DNA of 54,992 nucleotides from JBKPNZ01 sp046732895 (GTDB taxonomy: Bacteria > Actinomycetota > Thermoleophilia > Solirubrobacterales > 70-9), in the NCBI GenBank assembly GCA_046732895.1, contig JBKPNZ010000030.1, forward strand, positions 1 to 54,992. Direction: 5' to 3'. The notes under the pieces are model-generated. The model was not told the origin of the DNA. It saw only the letters and a list, made by a program, of their open reading frames with translations, and made no database searches. How positions within the stretch are numbered: position 1 is the first letter of the stretch; each line of letters starts with the position of its first letter. Below, one piece after another: positions 17,701 to 26,546 of the stretch. A program made the translations under genes and the position numbers.

Positions 17701-19107
17701 TCAGGCGCCGCGGCGCTGGCGCTTCGGGCGCCGCGCGGGCGGTCCGGTGATCTTCTCCGGCCCCTCGCGGTCGCCCATCGCGACGTACTCGCGGTCCCGC
17801 TCGCCGGTGTAGATCTGGCGCGGCCTCGCGATCTTCTGCTCGGAGTCGTCGTTCATCTCCATCCACTGGGAGATCCATCCCGAGGTGCGCGGGATCGCGA
17901 AGATCACGGTGAACATCTCCGTCGGGATCTCGAGGGCCTCGTAGATCAGCCCCGAGTAGAAGTCGACGTTCGGGTAGAGCTTGCGCGAGGTGAAGAAGTC
18001 GTCGTCGAGGGCGTGCTTCTCCAGCTCCGTTGCGATCTCGACGAGCGGGTTGTCCTGCGTCGCCTCGAGCACCTCGTCGACGTGCTTCTTGATAATCCGG
18101 GCCCGCGGGTCGTAGTTCTTGTAGACGCGGTGGCCGAAGCCCATCAGGCGCTCCTCGCGGTTCTTCACGCCCTCGAGGAAGCCAGGGATGTTCTCGGGCT
18201 TCTCGATCCGGCGGAGCATGCGCAGGACGGCCTCGTTCGCGCCGCCGTGCAGGGGTCCGTAAAGCGCGGCGACTCCGGCCGCCACGGCGGAGTAGGGGTC
18301 GACCTGCGAGGAGCCGACGCCGCGCACCGCATTCGTGGAGCAGTTCTGCTCGTGGTCCGCGTGGAGGATGAAGAGGACGTCGAGCGCCTTTGCCAGGCGC
18401 GGATCGGGCTCGTAGCGCATCTCCGTCTTCCGGAAAAGCATCGAGAGGAGGTTCTCCGAATAGGTGAGCTCGTTGTCCGGGTAGACGTAGGGCAGGCCCA
18501 TGTTGTGGCGGTACGCGAACGCGGCGAGGGTCGGCACCTTGGCGATCAGGCGGATCGCCGCCATGTACCGCTCCTCGGGATCGTCGATGTGCTTGGCCTC
18601 CGGATAGAAGGTCGACAGCGCGCCGACGCCGGAAAGCAGCATGCCCATCGGGTGGGCGTCGTAGCGGAAGGTCTCGAGCAGGTGCTTGATGTCCTCGTGG
18701 ACGAAGGTGTGGTGGGTTACGTCGAAGATCCAGCGGTCGAGCTGCGCCTTCGTTGGAAGTTCGCCGAACACGAGCAGATAGGCCACCTCGAGATAGGTCG
18801 AGCTCTCACACAGCTGCTCGATCGAGTAGCCACGGTGCTGGAGGATGCCCGCCTCCCCGTCGATGAACGTGATCGCCGAGCGGCACGACGCCGTGTTCGT
18901 GAAGGCCGGGTCATACGTCATCAGGCCGAAGTCGTCCTCGGAGACCTTGATCTCGCGCAGATCCATCGCGCGGACCGTGCCATCGGTGATCTCGAGCTCG
19001 TAGGTCTCGCCGGTACGGTTGTCGGTGACGCTGAGGGTGTCGCCACCGGCCGCCGCCACGGCCCCGTCACCCGACTGACCGGCTTGAGTCTTCTCCTCGG
19101 TAGCCAT
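17701..19107 (-). CDS. gltA: Citrate synthase
   Basis: 468 residues, type II (hexameric, NADH-sensitive in other bacteria) citrate synthase. It condenses acetyl-CoA with oxaloacetate at the entry of the TCA cycle. The catalytic triad can be placed as His287 (GPLHGGAN), His326 (GFGHRVYK) and Asp382 (NVDFYSG), with spacings matching E. coli GltA. The oxaloacetate-binding HADHEQN is at 249-255. A roughly 25-residue Ala/Gly-rich N-terminal extension precedes a beta domain. The last 30 residues (PPARRPKRQRRGA) are basic and disordered, beyond the usual GltA end. Confidence 0.97.
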   Translation of the reverse strand: MATEEKTQAGQSGDGAVAAAGGDTLSVTDNRTGETYELEITDGTVRAMDLREIKVSEDDFGLMTYDPAFTNTASCRSAITFIDGEAGILQHRGYSIEQLCESSTYLEVAYLLVFGELPTKAQLDRWIFDVTHHTFVHEDIKHLLETFRYDAHPMGMLLSGVGALSTFYPEAKHIDDPEERYMAAIRLIAKVPTLAAFAYRHNMGLPYVYPDNELTYSENLLSMLFRKTEMRYEPDPRLAKALDVLFILHADHEQNCSTNAVRGVGSSQVDPYSAVAAGVAALYGPLHGGANEAVLRMLRRIEKPENIPGFLEGVKNREERLMGFGHRVYKNYDPRARIIKKHVDEVLEATQDNPLVEIATELEKHALDDDFFTSRKLYPNVDFYSGLIYEALEIPTEMFTVIFAIPRTSGWISQWMEMNDDSEQKIARPRQIYTGERDREYVAMGDREGPEKITGPPARRPKRQRRGA

Positions 19108-19198
19108 CGCCTCTCCTGTTCTTCCCGTTCGCGTTCCCTCTCATTCTCGCATTCGCCACTTCCCGGGCGGCGCATCGCGACGTTTCATGCGTGCCCGG

Positions 19199-20125
19199 CT
19201 AGCCGACGTCCTCGAAGTGGGTCATCGCGCGCAGCGCGGCGTAGCGCTCGTCGATCTCGTCGCGGTTCAGGGCTGCGACGCGCTCGATTCCGAACTGCTC
19301 GACGTTGAACGAGGCGAGGACGGTGCCGTAGGCCATCGCGCGGCGGAGGGCAGCGGCGTCGGGCGTGCTCCCGGCGTTGCCGTGGGAGTCGAGGTAGCCG
19401 AGGAAGCCGCCCGCGAAGCTGTCGCCGGCCCCTGTGGGGTCGCGGACGTCCTCCAGCAGGAAGCCCGGGAGCGCGAACGCCTCGTCGCCGCTGAAGAGCG
19501 CGGCGCCGTACTCGCCGCGCTTGGCGACGACGATCCGGGGCCCCATCTCGAGCAGGGTGCGGGCGGCGCGGGCGAGATTGGGCTCCTCGGTCAGCATCCT
19601 GATCTCGGAGTCGTTCAGCATCACGCAGTCGACCTCGCCGATCGCGGCGACGAGCGCGTCGCGAGCGGTGTCGATCCAGAGGTTCATGGAGTCGAGGGCG
19701 GCGAGCCTCGTCTCCCTGCACTGGTCGCGAACGCCGCGCTGGAGCTCGGGCTGGATGTTGCCCAGGAAGAGGACCTCGGCCGAGCGGGATTCCTCCGAGA
19801 GCTTCGGCTCGAAGTCGGCGAAGACGCCGAGCTGGGTGTCGTCGGTGTGGGCGACGTTGAGATCGTGCTCGTAGTGGCCCTGCCAGAAGAAGGTCTGGCC
19901 GCCGGCGACGCGCTCGATGTCGGATGTGTCGATGCCCCGCGAGCGCAGGAGCTCGACGTGCTCATCGCCGAAGTCGTCACCCACGGGGCCGACCACGCGG
20001 ACATCGGTGAAAAAGCCCGCCGCCAGGGCAAAGTGGACCGCGGAACCGCCCAGCATGCGTTCGCGCTCGCCGAAGGGCGTGCGCACGCTGTCGAACGCAA
20101 TGCTGCCTACAACTGTCAGGGCCAT
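19199..20125 (-). CDS. PfkB-family carbohydrate/nucleoside kinase
   Basis: 308 residues from the ATG at 20125. The N-terminal VGSIAFDSV and GGSAVHFALAA are the substrate-side PfkB motifs. The C-terminal DPTGAGDSFAGGFLGYL carries the anion hole and the catalytic Asp235. The sequence resembles adenosine-kinase/ribokinase-type members often annotated 'sugar kinase' in Actinomycetota; the substrate cannot be read from sequence. The start is only 15 bases from the start of the divergent quinone reductase gene, so the two genes must share or overlap promoters. Confidence 0.88.
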   Translation of the reverse strand: MALTVVGSIAFDSVRTPFGERERMLGGSAVHFALAAGFFTDVRVVGPVGDDFGDEHVELLRSRGIDTSDIERVAGGQTFFWQGHYEHDLNVAHTDDTQLGVFADFEPKLSEESRSAEVLFLGNIQPELQRGVRDQCRETRLAALDSMNLWIDTARDALVAAIGEVDCVMLNDSEIRMLTEEPNLARAARTLLEMGPRIVVAKRGEYGAALFSGDEAFALPGFLLEDVRDPTGAGDSFAGGFLGYLDSHGNAGSTPDAAALRRAMAYGTVLASFNVEQFGIERVAALNRDEIDERYAALRAMTHFEDVG

Positions 20126-20140
20126 AGAGTGCGGGGGCGC

Positions 20141-21100
20141 GTGAAGGCTATTCAGATCGAGGAGTTCGGCGGTGCAGATGCGCTGCGCCTGGTCGACCTG
20201 CCCGACCCCGAGCCCGGGGAGGGCGAGGTGGTCGTGGAGGTCGGGCGTGCGGGAATCAACTTCGCCGACACCCACATGACGCGGAACGACTACCTGGCAG
20301 AGCAGCAGCTGCCACTCGTTCCCGGCGGCGAGGTGGCGGGGCGAACTCCGGACGGTCGCCGAGTTGCGGCTCTCATGATGAATGGGGGCTATGCACAGAA
20401 GGTGGCCGTACCCGAGGCGACGCTGGTGCCGATTCCGGACGCTGTCTCCGACGACCAGGCGGCGGCCCTCCTGCTGCAGGGGCTCACGGCGCACGCGCTC
20501 GTGCACAGGTGCGCCCGCCTGGAGGAGGGCGAGACCGTTGTGGTCGAGGCCGCCGCCGGCGGCACCGGGAGCCTTGCGGTCCAGCTCGCGAAGCGGAAGG
20601 GAGCGCGGGTGATCGGGCTTGCGTCCTCGCCCGAGAAGCGGGAGCTCGTCGAACGCCTCGGCGCCGACGCGACCGTGGACTCCCGCGCCGGCGGCGGCAG
20701 AGATGAGCTGAAGGCGGCGGTGCTCGAGGCGAACGGCGGCAAGCAGGTTGACGCCGTGCTCGAAATGGCGGGCGGAGATGCATTCGAGGCGACGCTGCGG
20801 ACCCTCGCCCCGTTCGGCCGGATGGTCGTCTTCGGCATCGCCTCGCGGGAGGAGAACACGGTCCGCACCGGTCACCTCATGCGCAACGGCCGGGCGGTGG
20901 TCGGCTTCTGGCTCGTGCACCTCTTCCGGGACCCCGAGGCCCTCAGCGGGGCGATCGGGGAGTTGCTCGCCGCGGTCGCGGCCGGCGAGCTCGAGGTGAT
21001 CGTCGGGGGCGTGTACCCGCTCTCCCAGGCCAAGCAGGCGCACGAGGACATCGCCGCGCGCCGCACCACCGGCAAGCTCCTGTTGGATCCGTCGCAGTGA
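20141..21100 (+). CDS. Zinc-free quinone/NADPH oxidoreductase (MDR superfamily)
   Basis: 319-residue medium-chain dehydrogenase/reductase. It has a GroES-like N-terminal domain (RAGINFADTHMTRNDYL) and a Rossmann domain with VEAAAGGTGSLAVQLAK, the AxxGxxG motif typical of NADPH:quinone reductase (Qor) proteins. No zinc-binding cysteine/histidine set is visible, which fits the zinc-independent quinone-reductase branch. GTG start. The gene overlaps the helicase start by four bases (GTGA), so they are probably translationally coupled. The acceptor is unknown. Confidence 0.88.
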   Translation: MKAIQIEEFGGADALRLVDLPDPEPGEGEVVVEVGRAGINFADTHMTRNDYLAEQQLPLVPGGEVAGRTPDGRRVAALMMNGGYAQKVAVPEATLVPIPDAVSDDQAAALLLQGLTAHALVHRCARLEEGETVVVEAAAGGTGSLAVQLAKRKGARVIGLASSPEKRELVERLGADATVDSRAGGGRDELKAAVLEANGGKQVDAVLEMAGGDAFEATLRTLAPFGRMVVFGIASREENTVRTGHLMRNGRAVVGFWLVHLFRDPEALSGAIGELLAAVAAGELEVIVGGVYPLSQAKQAHEDIAARRTTGKLLLDPSQ

Positions 21101-22521
21101 GCACCTTCAAGGAACTCGGCCTCTCCGAGGGTCTCCTCGGAACCCTCGACGAGCTTGGCTACACGGACCCCACGCCGATCCAGGAGCAGGCGATCCCGGA
21201 GCTCCTTGGAGGTCATGACGTCATCGGTCAGGCGCAGACGGGGACCGGCAAGACCGCCGCCTTCGGGCTGCCGCTGCTCCAGTACCTGGACCCGTCGTCG
21301 CCCGACACCCAGGCCATCGTTCTCACCCCGACCCGGGAACTGTGCATTCAGGTGACGCAGGCTCTGCGCGCCTACGCCGAACATCTCGACGTCGAGATCG
21401 TCGCCGTCTTCGGGGGCCAGGCGGTGGCGACCCAGCAGGCGCGCCTTCGCGGTGGTGCCCAGGTGGTGGTCGCGACCGTCGGCCGCACCCTCGACCTGGC
21501 CTCGCGGGGCTCGCTGGTGCTGAGCGCTGCCCGCTACGTCGTCCTCGACGAGGCCGACGAGATGCTGGACCTGGGCTTCATCGATGACGTCGAGCGCATC
21601 CTGCGCATGTGCCCGAACGGCCGCCAGACTTCGCTCTTCTCGGCGACGATACCGCCACCGATCGCGCGGCTCGCCGACCGCTACATGTACGACCCGGTGA
21701 CGATCAAGGTCACGCCGAAGCAGCTCACCGTCGACGCGATCGAGCAGGCCTTCGTCGAGGTTCCCGCGAAGGGGAAGGTCGAGCGCCTTGTCGAGGTTCT
21801 GCGCGCAGAGGACCCCGAGCAAGCGATCATGTTCTGCCGGACCAAGATCGGCGCCGCGCGCCTCGACGAGCGCCTCCGGGCGAAGGGCATGAAGGTGAAG
21901 GCGCTCCACGGCGACATGAGCCAGGGCCAGCGCGACGGAGTCATGCTCGCCTTCAAGAACCACAACCTGCCCCTGCTGGTCGCCACCGATGTCGCGGCCC
22001 GCGGCCTCGACATCGAGCACGTGACCCACGTCATCAACTACGACGTGCCCAACACGACGGAGTCCTACGTACACCGGATCGGCCGCACCGGCCGGGTGGG
22101 CCGCACCGGCCGCGCGATCACGTTCGTCACGCCCGCCCAGCGGGACGAGATCCCACGGATCGAACGGGAGGCGCGCACGACGATCGGTGAGTGGGAGCCG
22201 CCTGAGGAGCGCCTGGAGCACGCCCCCAGGCCGCGGCGGCGGGAGCACAAGCCGGAAAATGGCGGCGAAGCGAAGCCGGCCGAGGGCAACGTGAAGCTCT
22301 TCGTCAACCGGGGCAAGGGCAGCGGCATCGACGAGGAGGATGTTCGCTGGGCGCTCACCGAGGGCGCGGTGGTTCCCGACAAGGAGATCGCCTCGATTCG
22401 GGTTCTCGAGCGCTTCTCGTTCGTCGAGCTCGGCTCGGCCCACGCCGAGCAGGCTCTGGAGCGCCTCGACGGCACGAAGCTCAAGGGCAAGCAGATCCGG
22501 CTCGAGTACGCCAAGGGCTGA
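21097..22521 (+). CDS. DEAD-box RNA helicase with DbpA-type RNA-binding domain
   Basis: 474 residues. The N-terminal Q motif (GYTDPTPIQEQAIP), Walker A AQTGTGKT (46-53), DEAD at 151-154, SAT, and C-terminal motifs FCRTK, VATDVAARGLDIEH and HRIGRTGR are all present. Motif Ib reads TVGR instead of the usual TPGR, a small deviation. The last 75 residues (VKLFVNRGKGSGIDEEDVRWAL onward) form a DbpA/CsdA-like RNA-binding domain, so the protein probably acts in ribosome assembly or cold-shock RNA remodelling. GTG start inside the stop of the upstream gene. Confidence 0.94.
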   Translation: MSTFKELGLSEGLLGTLDELGYTDPTPIQEQAIPELLGGHDVIGQAQTGTGKTAAFGLPLLQYLDPSSPDTQAIVLTPTRELCIQVTQALRAYAEHLDVEIVAVFGGQAVATQQARLRGGAQVVVATVGRTLDLASRGSLVLSAARYVVLDEADEMLDLGFIDDVERILRMCPNGRQTSLFSATIPPPIARLADRYMYDPVTIKVTPKQLTVDAIEQAFVEVPAKGKVERLVEVLRAEDPEQAIMFCRTKIGAARLDERLRAKGMKVKALHGDMSQGQRDGVMLAFKNHNLPLLVATDVAARGLDIEHVTHVINYDVPNTTESYVHRIGRTGRVGRTGRAITFVTPAQRDEIPRIEREARTTIGEWEPPEERLEHAPRPRRREHKPENGGEAKPAEGNVKLFVNRGKGSGIDEEDVRWALTEGAVVPDKEIASIRVLERFSFVELGSAHAEQALERLDGTKLKGKQIRLEYAKG

Positions 22522-22541
22522 CCGACGCCTCGCCCGTATGC

Positions 22542-23528
22542 TCAGCGGGGCTCCGGCTCGGGGTCCCCACTCGCCTCCCGGCCCTCGCGGATGAGCCGAC
22601 GCCAGTCGGTGACGCGAAAGACGAGGAGGAGGACGCCGAAGGCGATCGTCACCGACCACGCAGTGACGGCGAGCTGCTGGCCGACCGAGTAGGAGAGCAC
22701 CGCCGTGTGCGACGGCCCGGCGAGGGTGGCGACGAGCAGCGCCTGCTGAGCCCCGACGCCCCCGGGAGTGAACGGCAGGGCCCCGGTGATCGCCTGCACG
22801 CTCATCACGAGCAGGACGGTCTGGAACGAGCCCCCGATGTGAAACGCATCGAGAAAGAGCCAGAACGAGGCGAAGCGGAAGCACCACCCGATGAGTTGCC
22901 ATCCGGCGACCTCGCGGAGGTAGCGCCGGGGCTCGCGGAAGACGGCGACGCCCTGCTTGAGGTGCTCCCACAACTCCTCCGCGCGTCGCGCCACGAGCAC
23001 GAAGACGACGACCACGCCGATCCCAATGAGCGTGAGCGTGAAGAAGAGGAACCCGGGGTGGGCCGCCCAGAACGAGATCTCGAAGGCCGGGAGTTGGGGG
23101 AGGCGTGGTGGTTTCGGCAGGAGCCCCTGCGTGATCGCGTAGAGCAACACGACGAGCCCGATCGCCGTGTCGAAGGGCGAGAGCACCGCGAACGACGAGA
23201 TGATCGCCGGGTATGACGATCGCTTCACGCTGCGCTTCGCCAGGACGATCTTGAGCGCGTCGCCGCCGCGGGCCGGGAGGATTCCATTCATCCCCGCGCC
23301 GACGAGGAACGAGCCGGCGACGCCGACCTCGCTGACGTCCCGCGCGGGGTAGGCGGCGCGCAGCGCGTTCGCCCAGGCGTGAGCACGGCAGAGCTGAAGC
23401 GCGAGCGATAGCACGAGGGCTCCGGCGAGATAGCCCCAGCCGATCGACGCGAGGTTGTCCCCAAAGCGTCCGGCGGCGTCGACGAAGCTGTCGATGCTCG
23501 ACGAGAGATCGGCGGGAGGCATGTCCAT
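22542..23528 (-). CDS. Lysylphosphatidylglycerol synthase TM-region / flippase-like membrane protein
   Basis: 328 residues with about eight hydrophobic segments. Conserved features of the LPG_synthase_TM (UPF0104) family are seen: a WGYLAGALVLSLALQLCRAHAWANAL entry helix, GILPARGGDALKI, and SVQAITGALPFTPGGVGAQQALL. There is no C-terminal lysyltransferase domain, so it is a stand-alone flippase-like protein of unknown lipid substrate. It converges with the helicase gene and starts 11 bases from the divergent membrane protein at 23540. Confidence 0.85.
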   Translation of the reverse strand: MDMPPADLSSSIDSFVDAAGRFGDNLASIGWGYLAGALVLSLALQLCRAHAWANALRAAYPARDVSEVGVAGSFLVGAGMNGILPARGGDALKIVLAKRSVKRSSYPAIISSFAVLSPFDTAIGLVVLLYAITQGLLPKPPRLPQLPAFEISFWAAHPGFLFFTLTLIGIGVVVVFVLVARRAEELWEHLKQGVAVFREPRRYLREVAGWQLIGWCFRFASFWLFLDAFHIGGSFQTVLLVMSVQAITGALPFTPGGVGAQQALLVATLAGPSHTAVLSYSVGQQLAVTAWSVTIAFGVLLLVFRVTDWRRLIREGREASGDPEPEPR

Positions 23529-23539
23529 ACGCTACGCCG

Positions 23540-25087
23540 ATGCTCGTCGCCCCCGTGCTGCTCGCCGCCGCGCTGGCGGGCGTCTATCTGGTCTGGGAGC
23601 CCCCGAGCACCGACCTCGCCGCGCAGGTGTTTCGCGCCGACCTCTTCGCCGACCACGGGTTCTTGGTCTGGTCGAACGACTGGTACGCAGGCCACTATCT
23701 GCCGGGGTACAGCCTCCTGTATCCGCCCTTGGGCGCCGCGCTTGGACCGCGGCTGGTCGGGGCCCTGGCGTGCGTCGCCGCGGCCGGGACCTTCGCCGCG
23801 CTCGCCTCCTACGCGTACGGCGAGAGGGCGCGCCTCGGCAGCCTGTGGTTCGCCGTGGGGACGGCCAGCGTCCTGCTCAGCGGCAGGGTCACGTTCGCCC
23901 TCGGCATCGCCGTCGGCCTGGCGGCGATCCTGGCACTGCAGCGCGAGCGCCCGGTGCTCACCCCGGTCCTCGCCGCCGCCACCTCCGCCGCGAGCCCCGT
24001 GGCGGGTCTCTTCATCGGGCTGGTCGGGATCGCCGCGGCGCTCGCCGGACACCGCCGCAGCGGCCTGATCATGGCAGCGGCGGCGATCGGCGCCCTGGCG
24101 CTCATCGGCCTCGCCTTCCCGACACCTGGCGTCGAGCCGTTCGTGTTCACGGCGTTCATCACGATCCCGGTCATCGCTGCCCTCGCCCTGTGGCTTCTGC
24201 CGGCGCGGGAGCGGGAGCTGCGGTGGGGGTTTGCCCTCTACGCCCTGCTCGCCCTGCTCCTGTTCGTCTTCCACACGCCGATCGGAGGCAACCTTGGTCG
24301 CCTCGGCGCTCTCTTCGCCGGACCGATCTTCGCCCTCGTGCTCTGGCCACGCTCGCGGTGGGTGCTGCTCGTGATCGGCGTGCCGCTCCTGTACTGGCAG
24401 TGGGTCGCGGGCGTCCGCGACGTGACGGATGCCCTCGGCGATCCGGCGACGCAGCGCTCCTACTACGAGCCTCTCACCGCCGAACTCGAGCGGGTGACGT
24501 CCGGCGAGCCCGTCCGCATCGAGATCCCCCCGACTCAGAACCGCTGGGAGGCCGCCTACGTCGCGCCGGAGTTCCCGCTTGCCCGAGGGTGGTTGCGCCA
24601 GCAGGAGTCCGATGACTTCGGCCTCTTCCGCAGCGCGAACCTCACCCCCGCCGCCTACCGGCGCTGGCTCGACGACCGGGCGGTCTCGTACGTGGCGGTC
24701 TCGGACTCCGACCTCGATTACCTGGCCGACGACGAGGCGGCGCTGGTGACCGGCGGCCTTCCCTACCTGAAGGAGATCTGGTCCAACGACGACTGGCAGC
24801 TGTATGCGGTGCGCCATCCCACGCCGCTCGTCGAGCCCGCCGGTGCCCGCTTGACCGACCTCGGCGCCGACTCGTTCACGCTCGCTGGGAAGCCTGGTTC
24901 GTACCTCGTGCGCATCCACTACACGCGCTTCTGGCAGGTGGAGGGCGGCGAGGCGGCGTGCGTCGGCCGCGACGGGAACTGGACGCGCGTGGAGCTGATC
25001 CAGCACGAGGCGCGCATCGAGGCGCCCTTCTCGATCCGCGGGCTCGTGAACGGCGCACGGGAGGATCCGTGCTCGGAATCGGACTAG
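23540..25087 (+). CDS. Polytopic membrane protein, possibly GT-C-like
   Basis: 515 residues. About ten transmembrane helices occupy residues 1-290; a soluble domain of about 220 residues follows, probably outside the membrane. The early loop PPSTDLAAQVFRADLF and the long outer domain recall GT-C glycosyltransferase-like or 'YfhO-like' actinobacterial proteins, but I see no diagnostic catalytic motif. It is divergent from a flippase-like gene with 11 bases between, so a joint role in lipid-linked sugar handling is conceivable. Its 3' end overlaps the start of the EamA gene by 19 bases. Confidence 0.7.
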   Translation: MLVAPVLLAAALAGVYLVWEPPSTDLAAQVFRADLFADHGFLVWSNDWYAGHYLPGYSLLYPPLGAALGPRLVGALACVAAAGTFAALASYAYGERARLGSLWFAVGTASVLLSGRVTFALGIAVGLAAILALQRERPVLTPVLAAATSAASPVAGLFIGLVGIAAALAGHRRSGLIMAAAAIGALALIGLAFPTPGVEPFVFTAFITIPVIAALALWLLPARERELRWGFALYALLALLLFVFHTPIGGNLGRLGALFAGPIFALVLWPRSRWVLLVIGVPLLYWQWVAGVRDVTDALGDPATQRSYYEPLTAELERVTSGEPVRIEIPPTQNRWEAAYVAPEFPLARGWLRQQESDDFGLFRSANLTPAAYRRWLDDRAVSYVAVSDSDLDYLADDEAALVTGGLPYLKEIWSNDDWQLYAVRHPTPLVEPAGARLTDLGADSFTLAGKPGSYLVRIHYTRFWQVEGGEAACVGRDGNWTRVELIQHEARIEAPFSIRGLVNGAREDPCSESD

Positions 25088-25908
25088 GGCTGCTCTCCAG
25101 CCTCGCCTACGGGATCTCGGACTTCCTGGGCGGACTGCAGACCCGGCGCGTCTCGGCCCTCACGGTCCTGCTCGTCACCCAGCCGGTCGGCCTGCTCCTC
25201 GCCCTCACCGTCGCGCTCGCGGCGGGAGGCGACCCACTCTCCGGCGAAGACGCGGTGATCGCGGTGGGCGGCGGCGTCGCCGCGGTGCTCGCGCTGGCCG
25301 CGTTCTACAAGGCGATGGCGCTCGGCTCGGTGAGCGTCGTCGCGACGATCGGCGCGCTGGGAGTACTGGTGCCGGTGGGCTACGGGCTCGCCAAGGGCGA
25401 GGAGCCGGCTGTGATCCAGGCGGTCGGCGCGGCGCTCGCGATCGTGGGCGTCGTCTTCGTTGCGCGCGAGCCGGACCCCGAGTGGCGGTCGGCGAACCGG
25501 GTCACGGTCGGCCTGGCAGCGCTCGCCGCGCTCGGCTTCGGGCTCCTGTTCACCTCGCTCGACATCGCCTCCGGGCCTGAGCCCGCGTGGACGGTCCTGG
25601 CCGCGCGCGCAGGTGGGGTTGCGACACTCCTCCTCGGCGCGGTGTTCATCCGCCCGTCGATGCGAATCGAGCGCGACATGTATCCCGCGCTCCTTGCGAT
25701 CGGCGTCTGCGACGTCACCGCCAACTCGCTGTTCGCGGTCGCGACCAACCACGGGCTCCTGTCGCTCGTCGCCGTCGCGGGCTCCCTCTATTCCGCGGTC
25801 ACCGTCTTCCTCGCCCGGATCGTTCTCGGCGAGCGCCTCGGAGCCTCGCAGCAGGTGGGCGTGGTCCTCGCCCTCGCGGGGGTGGCGATGATCGCCGGGG
25901 GCAGCTAG
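25069..25908 (+). CDS. EamA/DMT-family transporter
   Basis: 279 residues starting with GTG at 25069, preceded by GGGAGGA at a good distance; the frame is open further upstream, but there it runs antiparallel to nothing recognisable. Ten hydrophobic helices form two EamA repeats. The repeat signatures are YKAMALGSVSVVATIGALGVLVPV and ATNHGLLSLVAVAGSLYSAVTVFLARIVLGE, the latter being the classic drug/metabolite-transporter ending. Substrate unknown. Its coding region overlaps the preceding membrane protein gene, indicating one transcript. Confidence 0.88.
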   Translation: MLGIGLGLLSSLAYGISDFLGGLQTRRVSALTVLLVTQPVGLLLALTVALAAGGDPLSGEDAVIAVGGGVAAVLALAAFYKAMALGSVSVVATIGALGVLVPVGYGLAKGEEPAVIQAVGAALAIVGVVFVAREPDPEWRSANRVTVGLAALAALGFGLLFTSLDIASGPEPAWTVLAARAGGVATLLLGAVFIRPSMRIERDMYPALLAIGVCDVTANSLFAVATNHGLLSLVAVAGSLYSAVTVFLARIVLGERLGASQQVGVVLALAGVAMIAGGS

Positions 25909-26546
25909 GTCGGAACGCCCAGCCGGACCCCGAGCAGCCGCTCGAGCTCCGCGATCGTGTCGGCCGGCTCGCGGTGGAGGACCGCGGTCATTCCCACCGC
26001 CTCGGCGCCCTCGCAGTTCTCGCGCAGGTCGTCCACAAAGACACAGTCGCCGGGCTCGACCCCGAGCCGCTGGCATGCGAGGCGGAAGATCTCCGGCTCG
26101 GGCTTGTTCATCCCCACCTGTCCCGAGATCACGGTGGCATCGAAGAGACCCTCGAAATCGCCGCGCTCGTAGATGCCCGTGCCCCAGGAGTTCGAGATGA
26201 GCCCGGTCCTCACGCCCGCGGAGCGCGCCGCCCGGACGGCGGCGAGCATCCTCTCCTCCGGAGCGAGGCCGCTGAAGAGGCGATCGATCAGTCCGGTGTG
26301 ATCCTCGACCCCCAGCATCGCCCCGAATCGCTCCTCGAACTCGGCGTCGCTGAGCTCGCCTCGCTCGAGCTGGCGCAGCAGTCCCAGCGCCTCGGCGTCG
26401 CCGCGAAAGAGCTCCTTGACCAGATTGGGGTCGAGCCCCTCCGCCTCGCAGAATGCGGCGAACGACTGCCAGATGTTGGTCGTCAGAACGCCGCCGAAGT
26501 CGACTATGAGAGCCTTCGGTGCGATGGCCGGGCAGGCTAGCGTCAC
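25905..26546 (-). CDS. HAD-superfamily phosphatase, ACAD10-N-terminal-like
   Basis: About 213 residues from the GTG at 26546 (ATG at 26564 is also possible). HAD motifs: nucleophile segment LIVDFGGVL, motif II in LISNSW, the lysine in MNKPEPEIF and the acidic pair in FVDDLRENCEGA. This is the HAD-IA type found in soluble epoxide hydrolase N-termini and as the first domain of animal ACAD10. Its 5' end overlaps the 5' end of the divergent kinase gene (26524) by about 22 bases, and an acyl-CoA dehydrogenase lies behind that, so the three ACAD10 modules sit together. The natural substrate is inferred only. Confidence 0.85.
   Translation of the reverse strand: MTLACPAIAPKALIVDFGGVLTTNIWQSFAAFCEAEGLDPNLVKELFRGDAEALGLLRQLERGELSDAEFEERFGAMLGVEDHTGLIDRLFSGLAPEERMLAAVRAARSAGVRTGLISNSWGTGIYERGDFEGLFDATVISGQVGMNKPEPEIFRLACQRLGVEPGDCVFVDDLRENCEGAEAVGMTAVLHREPADTIAELERLLGVRLGVPT

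Noticed and set aside
22078..22118. GC-rich direct repeat in the helicase gene
   Set aside because: It encodes the normal helicase motif VI and its repeated GRTGR residues, so protein constraint explains it.
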